A program made the translations under genes and the position numbers. Below are positions 45,493 to 53,098 of a stretch of 64,000 nt of DNA, in pieces; position 1 is the first letter of the stretch, and every line of letters begins with the position of its first letter. Origin of the DNA: Sphingobacterium allocomposti (GTDB lineage Bacteria > Bacteroidota > Bacteroidia > Sphingobacteriales > Sphingobacteriaceae); NCBI RefSeq assembly GCF_008124885.1, contig NZ_VNHX01000006.1, forward strand, positions 62,001 to 126,000, in the 5' to 3' direction. The notes under the pieces were generated by a model. That model did no database searches. It saw only the letters and a program-made list of their open reading frames with translations, and was not told where the DNA came from.

Positions 45493-46623
45493 TTATCGGT
45501 TAATAGATAAATACGCAATTAGTGGAAAATCGCAGCTGTCGGTTCTAGATAACTCGTCATAGAGTAATGGAAATCTTTTTTCTAACTCTTTTTTTTGAAG
45601 GTCCGAAATTCTATATTTATAACTCGGGGTGATTAGTAGAGCTAAGCGATTTCCGTCAAAAAAGACACTTTCGTTAAAAAGATTATCAAGTGGGTCCTGT
45701 GCTTCACTCGAGTACGTAATTTTAATCTTTTTATCAAAAATCGCCAACTTTTTTTGACCCTCTCGGGTGTAATTGAAAAGCAAAAAATCGTTGATCCAAA
45801 GTAAATTATTGGTAATTATACTTTTATTAATCAAATACAACATAGCCGAATCGGGCGTAAAATAATCTATATTATGCAAGGATCCGAAGTTAACTTTAAA
45901 CTGTGCATAGCCTTGATCGTCTCGAATTTCGTATATCGTTCGCTCGAATGGCGGATTGTAGAAGACTTCCGTCCCGTTACCAAATACAGCGCCGGCAAAA
46001 CCTACTGCCATATTAAGACCATTTCTAATTTCAAAAAAGTCACTTTTTATCTTATATTTATTATCTGTTCGCACTAAATTCGTAGGATTCTCCTTTTCGC
46101 CGAAATTTTGGTTACGGAAGAAGTAAAACGAATTAGACTCGTTTATTGTAAAGTTCGATGCAAAAAAACTTATCGGCATTTCTTTTAGGACTTTTCCTGT
46201 TGGACTGAATTCTATTATCTTTCTCGGAGAGTTACAAAGAGCTACTAGCGTGTTACTTCTTTTGTCATATTGCACATCCTGGAGATTGCTAAATTGGCCA
46301 TATCCTGTTCCGAGCGACCCTATCTGGCCAACGTAATTTCCAATAGTGTCAAATACGTTTATAGCCATAAATTTCGAATCAAAAATATAATTACGCCCCT
46401 TTACATGATATATCCGTTTGATATAGTTAGAATTGGATAGGGATACACTATCCGAGCAGTTTAATCTGAGAATGTTTGTAACACCCACTTTTTGTGCAAT
46501 GGATCTGTTTGATTTTCCATTATCTAGATTAATGGTATAAACCTCCTTGTCTTCATTAGCTACCGGTTTATTCGAACAGGACAATGTAAACAACGCGCAT
46601 ATAAGTACAAAAATTTTATTCAT
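45493..46623 (-). CDS. 6-bladed beta-propeller lipoprotein
   Basis: A 376-residue lipoprotein (TLSC, Cys16). Propeller blades are suggested by IYHVKGRNYIFDSKFMAINVFD, NYVGQIGSLGTGYGQFSNLQDVQYD (an NHL-like blade) and IEFSPTGKVLKE. It resembles the BF3164/TolB-like and 6-bladed propeller lipoproteins that Bacteroidetes encode beside small secreted peptides. It is paralogous in architecture to the propeller at 43841 but is membrane-anchored by lipid. It follows the second peptide gene after a 363-bp AT-rich gap in which I see no other gene. Confidence 0.83.
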   Translation of the reverse strand: MNKIFVLICALFTLSCSNKPVANEDKEVYTINLDNGKSNRSIAQKVGVTNILRLNCSDSVSLSNSNYIKRIYHVKGRNYIFDSKFMAINVFDTIGNYVGQIGSLGTGYGQFSNLQDVQYDKRSNTLVALCNSPRKIIEFSPTGKVLKEMPISFFASNFTINESNSFYFFRNQNFGEKENPTNLVRTDNKYKIKSDFFEIRNGLNMAVGFAGAVFGNGTEVFYNPPFERTIYEIRDDQGYAQFKVNFGSLHNIDYFTPDSAMLYLINKSIITNNLLWINDFLLFNYTREGQKKLAIFDKKIKITYSSEAQDPLDNLFNESVFFDGNRLALLITPSYKYRISDLQKKELEKRFPLLYDELSRTDSCDFPLIAYLSINR

Positions 46624-46986
46624 CGAGTCAATCTAAATTTTTAGGAAATTTTAAAATAATAAGATAATTTAAATAGAGTTGAATTGTCGAGAACACAAGG
46701 TCTTATTAAGCAGTCGAATATAAAAATACACTGATAACAACTTGACTAAAAGCATATTATAGCAAAACATATATATATTATTCATCCATCAAAATCCATT
46801 CGCAGATATCAATGTATAAATTGCTAATAAAACATCAATCATGTTCAATTTTATTTAGTAAAATTCGAGAAGTACCGGACAGTGGTACCGATTCGGATAG
46901 CAGTCAAATCAAGCATTAAATATGTTTCTACATTGCCTTATCTTTGGAAAAGCCAGCCGAACCGCATGGTCGACCGGCCAGATTCT

Positions 46987-47253
46987 CTAATGGGGCGGAT
47001 TTGGTGGCGTCGGTGGTTTCGGAGGTGGGCAATTTTGTGGAGTGCAAAAAGGTAAAAGCCCATTAAAACAACCTACGGCAGTTCCGACGATTTTACCCGT
47101 ACCATCATAACAATCAACCTGTTCGGCTTTCCAAGTTTGAGAGCCTGATTGTCCATATACGTTTGAAAAAATACTGGTTGATCCGTTAAGGGATGCCATC
47201 GCAGCAACTACTGTTCCAGTGGCAAATGCGAGTAATTTTAGTTTCTTCTTCAT
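46987..47253 (-). CDS. Small secreted four-cysteine, proline-tailed peptide (copy 1)
   Basis: An 88-residue precursor. A lysine-rich start and hydrophobic stretch form a signal peptide (probably to about residue 34). The mature part has Cys at 48, 62, 70 and 75, then the tail PPPKPPTPPNPPH. The copy at 47549 has the same length, the same four Cys positions and an identical 14-residue C-terminus, while the middle differs. It is similar in size and placement to the NVEALT-type peptides of Bacteroidetes, but lacks that motif (SNVYGQ at the equivalent place). Function unknown; a signal, toxin or surface peptide handled by the downstream genes is possible. Confidence 0.8.
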   Translation of the reverse strand: MKKKLKLLAFATGTVVAAMASLNGSTSIFSNVYGQSGSQTWKAEQVDCYDGTGKIVGTAVGCFNGLLPFCTPQNCPPPKPPTPPNPPH

Positions 47254-47328
47254 AAATTTGAATTGTTAATTAGGGTAGCCAAAATAGTATTGGAATTGTC
47301 GGCAATAATAACTTTTAGATAACTATTC

Positions 47329-47336
47329 GAAACATA
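47329..47336 (-). promoter_or_regulatory. Shared promoter-like element upstream of peptide copy 1
   Basis: TATGTTTC followed by GAATA lies about 76 bp before the start codon; the copy-2 gene has TATCTTTCGAATA at the matching place (47891-47898). A second conserved block (GCCGACAATTC) lies closer to the gene in both. The box is one base off TAnnTTTG. Confidence 0.4.
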
Positions 47337-47548
47337 GTGAATAATATACTGTTTTTAAAAAAATGTAAATTCAAGATTATATTGTCCGAGGTTTAACCGT
47401 TCAAATGAAGATAACAAAGTGTAAAAAATTACAAATTCTTAAAGAAAAAACGGCAAGCGATTTATATCATGATCAACCGGACCCTTCCAGCTTCAACAAT
47501 ACTATATCATAATCAAGCCGGCGCCCCGAACTTTTGTCCGGCTAAATT

Positions 47549-47815
47549 TTAATGCGGTGGGTTCGGTGGTGTCGGCGGTTTTGGAGGTGGACAATTTATT
47601 GGAGTACAACTCGTTAATGTTCCTTCAAAACACCCTACAGCGATTGCATAGGCTCTGCCATCACCATCGTAGCAGGTAACTCCAACTGCAGTCCAAGTTT
47701 TGGGATTTGATTGCCCATATGCAGTTGAAAAAAAACTCATTGAACCGTCGATGGAGACTACCACAGCAGCCGCTACTGCGATAGCAAAAGTGAATAATTT
47801 CAATTTCTTTTTCAT
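47549..47815 (-). CDS. Small secreted four-cysteine, proline-tailed peptide (copy 2)
   Basis: An 88-residue paralog of the peptide at 46987, in tandem 295 bp upstream. Both begin MKKKLKL and share CYDG at 48-51, VGCF at 60-63, CTP at 70-72 and the identical tail from NCPPPKP on. Differences cluster between residues 41-60 and 64-69, i.e. between the cysteines. The four cysteines would allow two disulfides after export. It is the first gene of the minus-strand block. I do not recognise a named family; see copy 1 for alternatives. Confidence 0.8.
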   Translation of the reverse strand: MKKKLKLFTFAIAVAAAVVVSIDGSMSFFSTAYGQSNPKTWTAVGVTCYDGDGRAYAIAVGCFEGTLTSCTPINCPPPKPPTPPNPPH

Positions 47816-47890
47816 AACTTTAATTTTTTGTTAGTAGGTAGCTAAAAATGGTTTGAATTGCCGACAATACCGTTATTTCGCTAATTATTC

Positions 47891-47898
47891 GAAAGATA
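47891..47898 (-). promoter_or_regulatory. Shared promoter-like element upstream of peptide copy 2
   Basis: TATCTTTC, the equivalent of 47329-47336, about 76 bp before the start codon. Conservation of this region between the two copies beyond the coding part suggests duplication of gene plus promoter. Confidence 0.4.
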
Positions 47899-48256
47899 AC
47901 GAAATAACATTATATTTTGATAAAAAAATAAAAAATGTTAAAATACAAGAAGACTTTGTTAATATCTGGGTATCAATAATCCAAACCAAAGACACCTCGA
48001 CTCCAATCCACCATTATTATTACAAATGTTAATTTGATATATTAAATATATGAATCAATCAGAAAGCAACGGGCCTTGGTTCGTCAAACGTTAAAGTTAT
48101 GCATCGGTAATAAATGTGATTGTTGACCTTACCGCTCTATCCCTACCTGCTCAGAGTATCCTGTGGATCTAGCGAAACTTCTTCTTTTATCTCTGCGACA
48201 CCGCCATTGACCAGTCTCGCAAAGAAGCACGCAAAGTTTCTTTTCTAAGCGCGTGC

Positions 48257-48274
48257 TGTCGGGGTGGCAGGATT
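48257..48274. repeat. 18-bp copy of the tRNA-Pro 3' end (att-like)
   Basis: TGTCGGGGTGGCAGGATT is identical, same orientation, to 49792-49809, the 3' end of the tRNA-Pro gene. It marks the far side of the decayed IS and looks like an attachment-site duplication. Confidence 0.65.
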
Positions 48275-48367
48275 GCTTTAGCCCCACAGGACCCAAACTC
48301 GGATCAAGCAGAATTCTTGGGGGGATATAAATAAATTCTTAGTTTAGCAGTCTTAAAATATATTACC

Positions 48368-48721
48368 TTGCAAGACGCTGAGCGAAGACTATTGGCCTTA
48401 TTAATGCCCGAAGGGCTGTTAGATTATTTCGATATCATGGAAGTTGTCCAACAGGATAAAGAACTCCATATCCACCTGGACGAAAAAAATATTGTTCCTT
48501 CAGGTTATGAAAACAGTAAACTGGAATCCAAGGGTTTCATGCCTGTTTCAGAGATTAAAGACTTTCCCATTCGGGGTCAGAAAGTTACACTTCATATTAG
48601 ACGCAGGCGTTGGACGGTGCTGGATACACAGAAGATCATTACCCGGGATTGGAACCTGGTGCGTGAAGGTGCTCGAATGACTACGGAATTCGGGCTTTTT
48701 TTAAAGGGGATATTTGGATAA
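48368..48721 (+). CDS. ISAon1-type (ISL3 family) transposase, N-terminal region protein
   Basis: A 117-residue open frame that starts at a TTG. Its sequence (LMPEGLLDYFDIMEV, HIHLDEKNIVPSGYE, DFPIRGQKVTLHIRRRRW) matches the separate N-terminal protein encoded by ISAon1-group elements. It overlaps the second reading frame by 8 bp, as usual for the two-frame arrangement of this group. It seems intact itself, but its partner is broken, so the element is not expected to move. Left and right ends: GGGG-containing segments near 48318 and 49697 could be remains of terminal repeats, too weak to call. Confidence 0.75.
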   Translation: MQDAERRLLALLMPEGLLDYFDIMEVVQQDKELHIHLDEKNIVPSGYENSKLESKGFMPVSEIKDFPIRGQKVTLHIRRRRWTVLDTQKIITRDWNLVREGARMTTEFGLFLKGIFG

Positions 48722-49686
48722 CTATCCGATCAGTGCCCATCTTTTGGGGCTTCTGTTCCAGCTGGATGGCAAACAGCTCCAGGATCAGTATAAGAATCAC
48801 CTGAGCGACTTTCATGACTGGGACCAGAAACCTCATGCGGAGTACTGGACTGTATTCCCTAACAATATATCCCCGCAGCTGGGTATCGATGAAACCAGTT
48901 TTAGCAATGGCGAACTCTACACCATCGTAAGCAGCAAAGCCTGCAAGGGCAAAAAGGGAACCATTGTAGCTGCCATTAAAGGAACAAGGGCAGAAGATAT
49001 TATCGCTGTATTAGAACGTATTCCGCTCAGGCTAAGAAACAAAGTTAAGGAAGTAACGATGGATATGGCTCCCAATATGGCAAAGGCTATCCGTAGGTGT
49101 TTCAGGAATGCCAGACGGGTTATTGACCGGTTTCATGTACAGAAGCTTGCTTATGATGCTGTTCAGGAACTACGTATCAGATACCGCTGGCAGGTGCTGG
49201 ATGAAGAAAGTAAAAAGATTGCCCGGGCACGTAAAAACGGTGTTCCTTATGATCCTGAAGTACTGCCCAATGGTGATACCCTCAAACAGCTGCTGGCAAG
49301 GTCAAGATACCTGCTATTCAAGCATCCCACAAGATGGACGGAGAGTCAGAAACACCGGGCAGAACTCTTATTTCTACGGTTTCCTCTCCTAAAAAAGGCA
49401 CATGACCTGGGAATAACCCTTGGCGATATCTTCAATAAATGCAAAGACAAGAAAGTAGCTTTTACCAAACTGACCCTATGGCACAACTGTTGAGAATGCG
49501 GTATAACATCTTTTAAGAATGTAACCAGATATACAGCCGACCAAAATATTCCGCATTACATCGACAATAGACGTACAAATGCCTCAACAGAATCTTTCAA
49601 TGCTAAATTAAAAGCTGTTAGAAGCATCTAGGGGAAGCAAGGGACACAACCTTTTCCTACATCGGAGGATGAAATTGTATGCTTAA
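48714..49686 (+). pseudogene. ISAon1-type (ISL3 family) transposase, catalytic region, broken
   Basis: The frame reads from 48714 as a DDE transposase of the ISL3 family: first Asp in GIDETSFSNGELYT, second Asp in VTMDMAPNMAKA, then RRVIDRFHVQKLA. It is cut by TGA at 49491-49493 after WHNC. The same frame continues with GITSFKNV and NRRTNASTESFNAK, which carries the catalytic Glu, to TAG at 49629; a shifted frame then gives the usual C-terminus LHRRMKLYA and a stop at 49684-49686. The 259-residue product therefore lacks the catalytic Glu and is almost certainly inactive. Confidence 0.85.
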
Positions 49687-49763
49687 AAAAAACACTACCC
49701 CAGCAAAAAAATTTCGGCATGGCCGCGAATCGAACCCACGGTTCTCATCCTGCCCCGAAACGA

Positions 49764-49793
49764 AAAAAGCCCGACTTTCGTCGAGCTTTTTTG
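49764..49793 (-). terminator. Terminator of tRNA-Pro
   Basis: On the minus strand AAAAAAGCTCGACG pairs with GTCGGGCTTTTTT around AAA and ends in a T-run, immediately after the tRNA 3' end. Confidence 0.75.
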
Positions 49794-49868
49794 TCGGGGT
49801 GGCAGGATTCGAACCTACGACCTCCACATCCCAAATGTGGCGCGATACCGGGCTACGCTACACCCCGA
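49793..49868 (-). tRNA. tRNA-Pro (anticodon UGG)
   Basis: The minus strand folds as a 76-nt cloverleaf: acceptor TCGGGGT with ACCCCGA, anticodon stem CCACA/TGTGG around loop TTTGGGA (anticodon TGG at 49831-49833), and T-arm with GGTTCGAATCC. CCA is not encoded. A consensus promoter lies just upstream and a terminator just downstream, so it is a stand-alone gene, diverging from rplS. Confidence 0.95.
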
Positions 49869-49896
49869 AAAGGTATCACCTTTGTTTTGTGTGGCA

Positions 49897-49926
49897 CAAA
49901 TATACGGCATATTTTGTCTCCGTCAA
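49897..49926 (-). promoter_or_regulatory. Bacteroidetes-type promoter of tRNA-Pro
   Basis: On the minus strand TTG (49924-49926), 19 bp, then TATATTTG (49897-49904): a full match to the TTG-N19-TAnnTTTG consensus, 28 bp before the tRNA 5' end. Confidence 0.7.
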
Positions 49927-50056
49927 GAGCTATACACGAATATTTCGCTAACGAGCTCAAAGCGTGATAGATAATTTTAACAACAGACGGACGTCAACCC
50001 GTCAGAAGAAAATAAAAAATTAAAAAGAAACCATGGTACGGCTGATTTTTTTTTCG

Positions 50057-50064
50057 TACCTTTG
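50057..50064 (+). promoter_or_regulatory. -7 box of rplS
   Basis: TACCTTTG matches TAnnTTTG. The transcript would have a leader of about 110 nt containing a perfect small hairpin (CTGTAAT/ATTGCAG near 50125-50140), possibly a ribosomal protein leader; not verified. Confidence 0.5.
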
Positions 50065-50183
50065 CACGCACTTGTAAAAGAGTGGCGAAAATTCTTTTAA
50101 AGTATTTTTTTATTTAAGAAAAAAGCTGTAATATTGCAGTCCGATTTTTACAGGATATAAATCGTTAATAATTACTCGAAATC

Positions 50184-50531
50184 ATGGATTTAGTAAAATT
50201 TGTAGAAGAACAAGCGGTAGTAAAAAATGAAATTCCCGCTTTCAAAGCCGGAGATACCATCAGCGTTCATTATAAAATTCGCGAAGGAAATAAAGAGCGT
50301 GTTCAGGTGTACCAGGGTGTAGTGATCCAATTAAACAGCGAAGGTGCTAACGCTACTTTTACCGTTCGTAAAATTTCCAACGGTGTGGGTGTTGAACGTA
50401 TTTTCCCTGTAAATTCACCAAACATTCAAAAGATAGAAGTAAACAGCTACGGTAAAGTGCGTCGCGCTAAATTATTCTACCTACGTGGCCTTACCGGTAA
50501 AGCCGCTCGTATTAAAAGTAGACGCGTTTAA
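50184..50531 (+). CDS. rplS: 50S ribosomal protein bL19
   Basis: 115 residues, the usual length. Family marks: [56 protein letters not shown] and [18 protein letters not shown]. bL19 sits at the 30S-50S interface of the ribosome. In this window it is a single-gene unit with its own promoter and terminator; the trmD/rimM genes that accompany it in many bacteria are absent, as is common in Bacteroidetes. Confidence 0.98.
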   Translation: MDLVKFVEEQAVVKNEIPAFKAGDTISVHYKIREGNKERVQVYQGVVIQLNSEGANATFTVRKISNGVGVERIFPVNSPNIQKIEVNSYGKVRRAKLFYLRGLTGKAARIKSRRV

Positions 50532-50552
50532 TCAGCTCGTTCTTCAAGACAT

Positions 50553-50588
50553 AAAAAAAGCTTTCACATTTGTGGAAGCTTTTTTTTT
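50553..50588 (+). terminator. Terminator of rplS
   Basis: AGCTTTCACA pairs with TGTGGAAGCT (one wobble) around TT, followed by eight T; 22 bp after the stop codon. Confidence 0.9.
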
Positions 50589-50682
50589 ACCCCCCCTCCT
50601 TCTGTCTCTTCCGCCGAAGACCTTACAAAATTTATGTTACAATCGCTTTCTCCGCCTTTAATTATGTATTTTAACCCCAAAC

Positions 50683-51786
50683 ATGAAGCACATATTAATA
50701 TCCTTAACAGCAGCTATTATTCTACACCTTCCAAGCGAAGCACAAGGACAGCTCAACGTCGAGCAGATAAAGAATATGCAGACAACGCCGGCCGTATATA
50801 ACGCATTAAAAGCCCGCACATCCATTCACATTGACGGAAAAGCAGACGAAGAGGCATGGAGCACAGCATCGTGGACAACCGACTTTATTGATATCGAGGG
50901 GCCGACGAGGCCGGTCCCCAGACACAACACCAAAGCCAAGATGCTGTGGGACGACGATAACCTTTACATCTACGCCCAGCTGGAGGAGCCGCACGTATGG
51001 GGAAACCTGCGCCAGCGCGACACCATCATCTACCACAACAACGACTTCGAAATATTCATTAAGCCTTTCGATCAGCATCCATTCTACTTTGAGATTGAGA
51101 TCAACACCCTGAATACGGTTATGGATCTCATGATGCCAAAGACGTATCGCCTCGGCGGCGAAGCGATTATGCACTGGGATGTCAAGGGGCTACGAAGTGC
51201 CGTTCATGTTGAAGGAACGAACAACAATCCCGCCGATGTGGACCAATATTGGGCCATAGAGATGGCCATCCCGTTCAGTTCTTTAACCACGTTCGGCAAG
51301 AAAATGCCTCCGAAACAAGATGTATTCTGGAGGATTAATTTCTCAAGGGTTCAATGGCAGCATGACATCGTGAAAAACTCCTACCAACGGAAGAAGGCAA
51401 ACGGCCGGCTTGTTCCAGAAGACAACTGGGTATGGTCTCCTATCGGCGTCATCAACATGCATCACCCCGAACGCTGGGGTTATCCCCGTTTTACCGAGAA
51501 TACCAACCCTTCTCTCTTACCGGCGACAGCCGACCTCGAAAAAACGGTATGGAACATTTTCCATCTACAGCAGATCCACAAAAAGCAGCACGGAAAATAC
51601 ACCGATCGGCTGACAACCTTACCTGCGTATACCGACCTGGTCGCCGGTGGCCTCAAAAAGACCGCACATTCCATCACGTTAAACCCTGCTAAATCCTTTT
51701 ATTTATTGAGAGTTAAAGACGACGCGTCGAATACCACTGTTACCATTGATAGCTATGGAAATTACCACATAAACTATGACTACTAG
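50683..51786 (+). CDS. Secreted carbohydrate-binding family 9-like protein
   Basis: A 367-residue protein with signal peptide ending PSEAQGQ. Residues about 45-250 look like a CBM9-type (DOMON-like) domain: IDGKADEEAWSTASW, AKMLWDDDNLYIYAQLEEPHVW, HNNDFEIFIKPF, YWAIEMAIPFSSL, WRINFSRVQW. A short C-terminal region after residue 285 has no recognisable domain. Its 3' end overlaps the next gene by 11 bp (51776-51786), indicating coupled translation. The pair probably acts on a carbohydrate outside the cytoplasm; the ligand is unknown. Confidence 0.88.
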   Translation: MKHILISLTAAIILHLPSEAQGQLNVEQIKNMQTTPAVYNALKARTSIHIDGKADEEAWSTASWTTDFIDIEGPTRPVPRHNTKAKMLWDDDNLYIYAQLEEPHVWGNLRQRDTIIYHNNDFEIFIKPFDQHPFYFEIEINTLNTVMDLMMPKTYRLGGEAIMHWDVKGLRSAVHVEGTNNNPADVDQYWAIEMAIPFSSLTTFGKKMPPKQDVFWRINFSRVQWQHDIVKNSYQRKKANGRLVPEDNWVWSPIGVINMHHPERWGYPRFTENTNPSLLPATADLEKTVWNIFHLQQIHKKQHGKYTDRLTTLPAYTDLVAGGLKKTAHSITLNPAKSFYLLRVKDDASNTTVTIDSYGNYHINYDY

Positions 51787-52852
51787 AAGAAACTTTATCA
51801 AGCACGCAGGGCTGGGACTGGCCGTACTACAATGGAGCGGGGTTTCAGCAAAAGCCGAAAACACCAAACTTCCCTTTACATTCGATTTTTGGCTGTGGAC
51901 AAGGCCGGGAGAACAGGAAACAGAACTTCAATTGAAGACCCGTTATAAAAGTTATCGGGAGGCCGGCGTCCGTGGCATCTTCTTTGAAAGCTACAGCAAG
52001 AAGCATTTTCAGTTAGCCAAAGAGCAGGGCCTTGAGACACACCGCTGGATGTGGACAATGAACCGGGGCGAAAAAGAGCTCTTATCTCAACACCCCGAAT
52101 ACTATGCCGTCAGCAGGTCGGGAAAGTCATGTGCCACCAACCCACCGTACGTAGGTTATTACCGGTTTTTGTGTCCATCCCACCCCGATGTTCCTGCCTA
52201 TCTGGAGGAAAAAGCGCGAGAACAGCTGGAGAAAGAAGATATAGACGGCTTACATTTGGACTACATCCGCTACCCAGATGTTGTTCTTCCCGTAAATCTG
52301 TGGGAAAACTACAACCTGGATCAGTCTACAGAACTTCCTGACTATGATTTTTGCTATAGCACATACAGTAAAGCCGCATTCCTGAAGGAAACCGGCATTG
52401 ACATCGACAAGGTTGAGCGGCCCGAACAGAGTCTATCATGGCGCTCCTTCCGGTATCGACAGATTAATAAGATTGTCAACCGTATCTGCGCCGCAGCGGA
52501 AGACTACAAGAAGCCCGTGACCGCAGCCGTCTTCCCGACGCCTGATCTCGCCAAACGGATTGTGCGCCAGGATTGGGCGAATTGGAACCTGTCGGCCGTG
52601 TTTCCCATGATTTACCACGGGTTCTACAAGGAGCCCATCCATTGGATCGGTACGGCGGTGGCCGAAGGTGTGCAGACGCTGAACGGAAAATTCCCGTTAT
52701 ATGCCGGATTATATATCCCTGATTTCCGTTCTATTGACGAGCTGAAGCAAGGCATCATCCTCGCCAAAAACAACGGTGCGGCCGGCATTTCCCTCTTTGG
52801 AGAAACTGATTTCGATCAGCCAACGATCGATTTATTACGATCGATAAGATAA
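51776..52852 (+). CDS. Glycosyl hydrolase-like (GHL10-type) exported protein
   Basis: A 358-residue protein with a Tat-like signal (TTRRNFIKHAGLGLAVL). The body looks like a TIM barrel with YREAGVRGIFFES, DGLHLDYIRYPD (the GHL10/GH13-like active-site strand with candidate acid residues), AVFPTPDLAK and LSAVFPMIYHGFY. It belongs to the putative glycosidases that annotate as GHL10 or DUF187-like. It overlaps the CBM9-like gene by 11 bp. The twin arginine before NFI suggests export in folded form. Substrate unknown. Confidence 0.82.
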   Translation: MTTRRNFIKHAGLGLAVLQWSGVSAKAENTKLPFTFDFWLWTRPGEQETELQLKTRYKSYREAGVRGIFFESYSKKHFQLAKEQGLETHRWMWTMNRGEKELLSQHPEYYAVSRSGKSCATNPPYVGYYRFLCPSHPDVPAYLEEKAREQLEKEDIDGLHLDYIRYPDVVLPVNLWENYNLDQSTELPDYDFCYSTYSKAAFLKETGIDIDKVERPEQSLSWRSFRYRQINKIVNRICAAAEDYKKPVTAAVFPTPDLAKRIVRQDWANWNLSAVFPMIYHGFYKEPIHWIGTAVAEGVQTLNGKFPLYAGLYIPDFRSIDELKQGIILAKNNGAAGISLFGETDFDQPTIDLLRSIR

Positions 52853-52861
52853 GTATTAAAT

Positions 52862-52888
52862 GAGCCTTTGGCGCACTGCCAAAGGCTC
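52862..52888 (+). terminator. Hairpin after the GHL10-type gene
   Basis: GAGCCTTTGGC pairs perfectly with GCCAAAGGCTC around GCACT, 10 bp after the stop codon. There is no T-run, so termination may be weak. Confidence 0.5.
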
Positions 52889-53022
52889 TCAACAAATGCA
52901 TTGCCACGCGCGGTTACCATCCGGGCGCCGCGCTTCCCCGAGCGACGGAGATCGGAAGTAACAAAAACGCCCGGCAGACACCGAAGAAAGTTTTTTAATT
53001 TCGGTTAGTCTCGAAAAAATCA

Positions 53023-53030
53023 TATCTTTG
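53023..53030 (+). promoter_or_regulatory. -7 box of pyrG
   Basis: TATCTTTG matches TAnnTTTG, 68 bp before the pyrG ATG; no TTG 19 bp upstream. Confidence 0.45.
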
Positions 53031-53098
53031 TATCCCGTACATAAAGCAGATTTAGAACCTTTTTTTGGGTTCAAAATAGTTGAAATTCCATTATTGCT

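Noticed and set aside
49716..49756. Second tRNA gene on the minus strand
   Set aside because: Only a T-arm and 3' acceptor-like part is present (CCGTGGGTTCGATTCGCGG); no anticodon arm, so at most a fragment.
49679..49967. Overlapping frames of 82-90 codons around tRNA-Pro
   Set aside because: They run through the antisense of the tRNA and its terminator; the tRNA explains the sequence.
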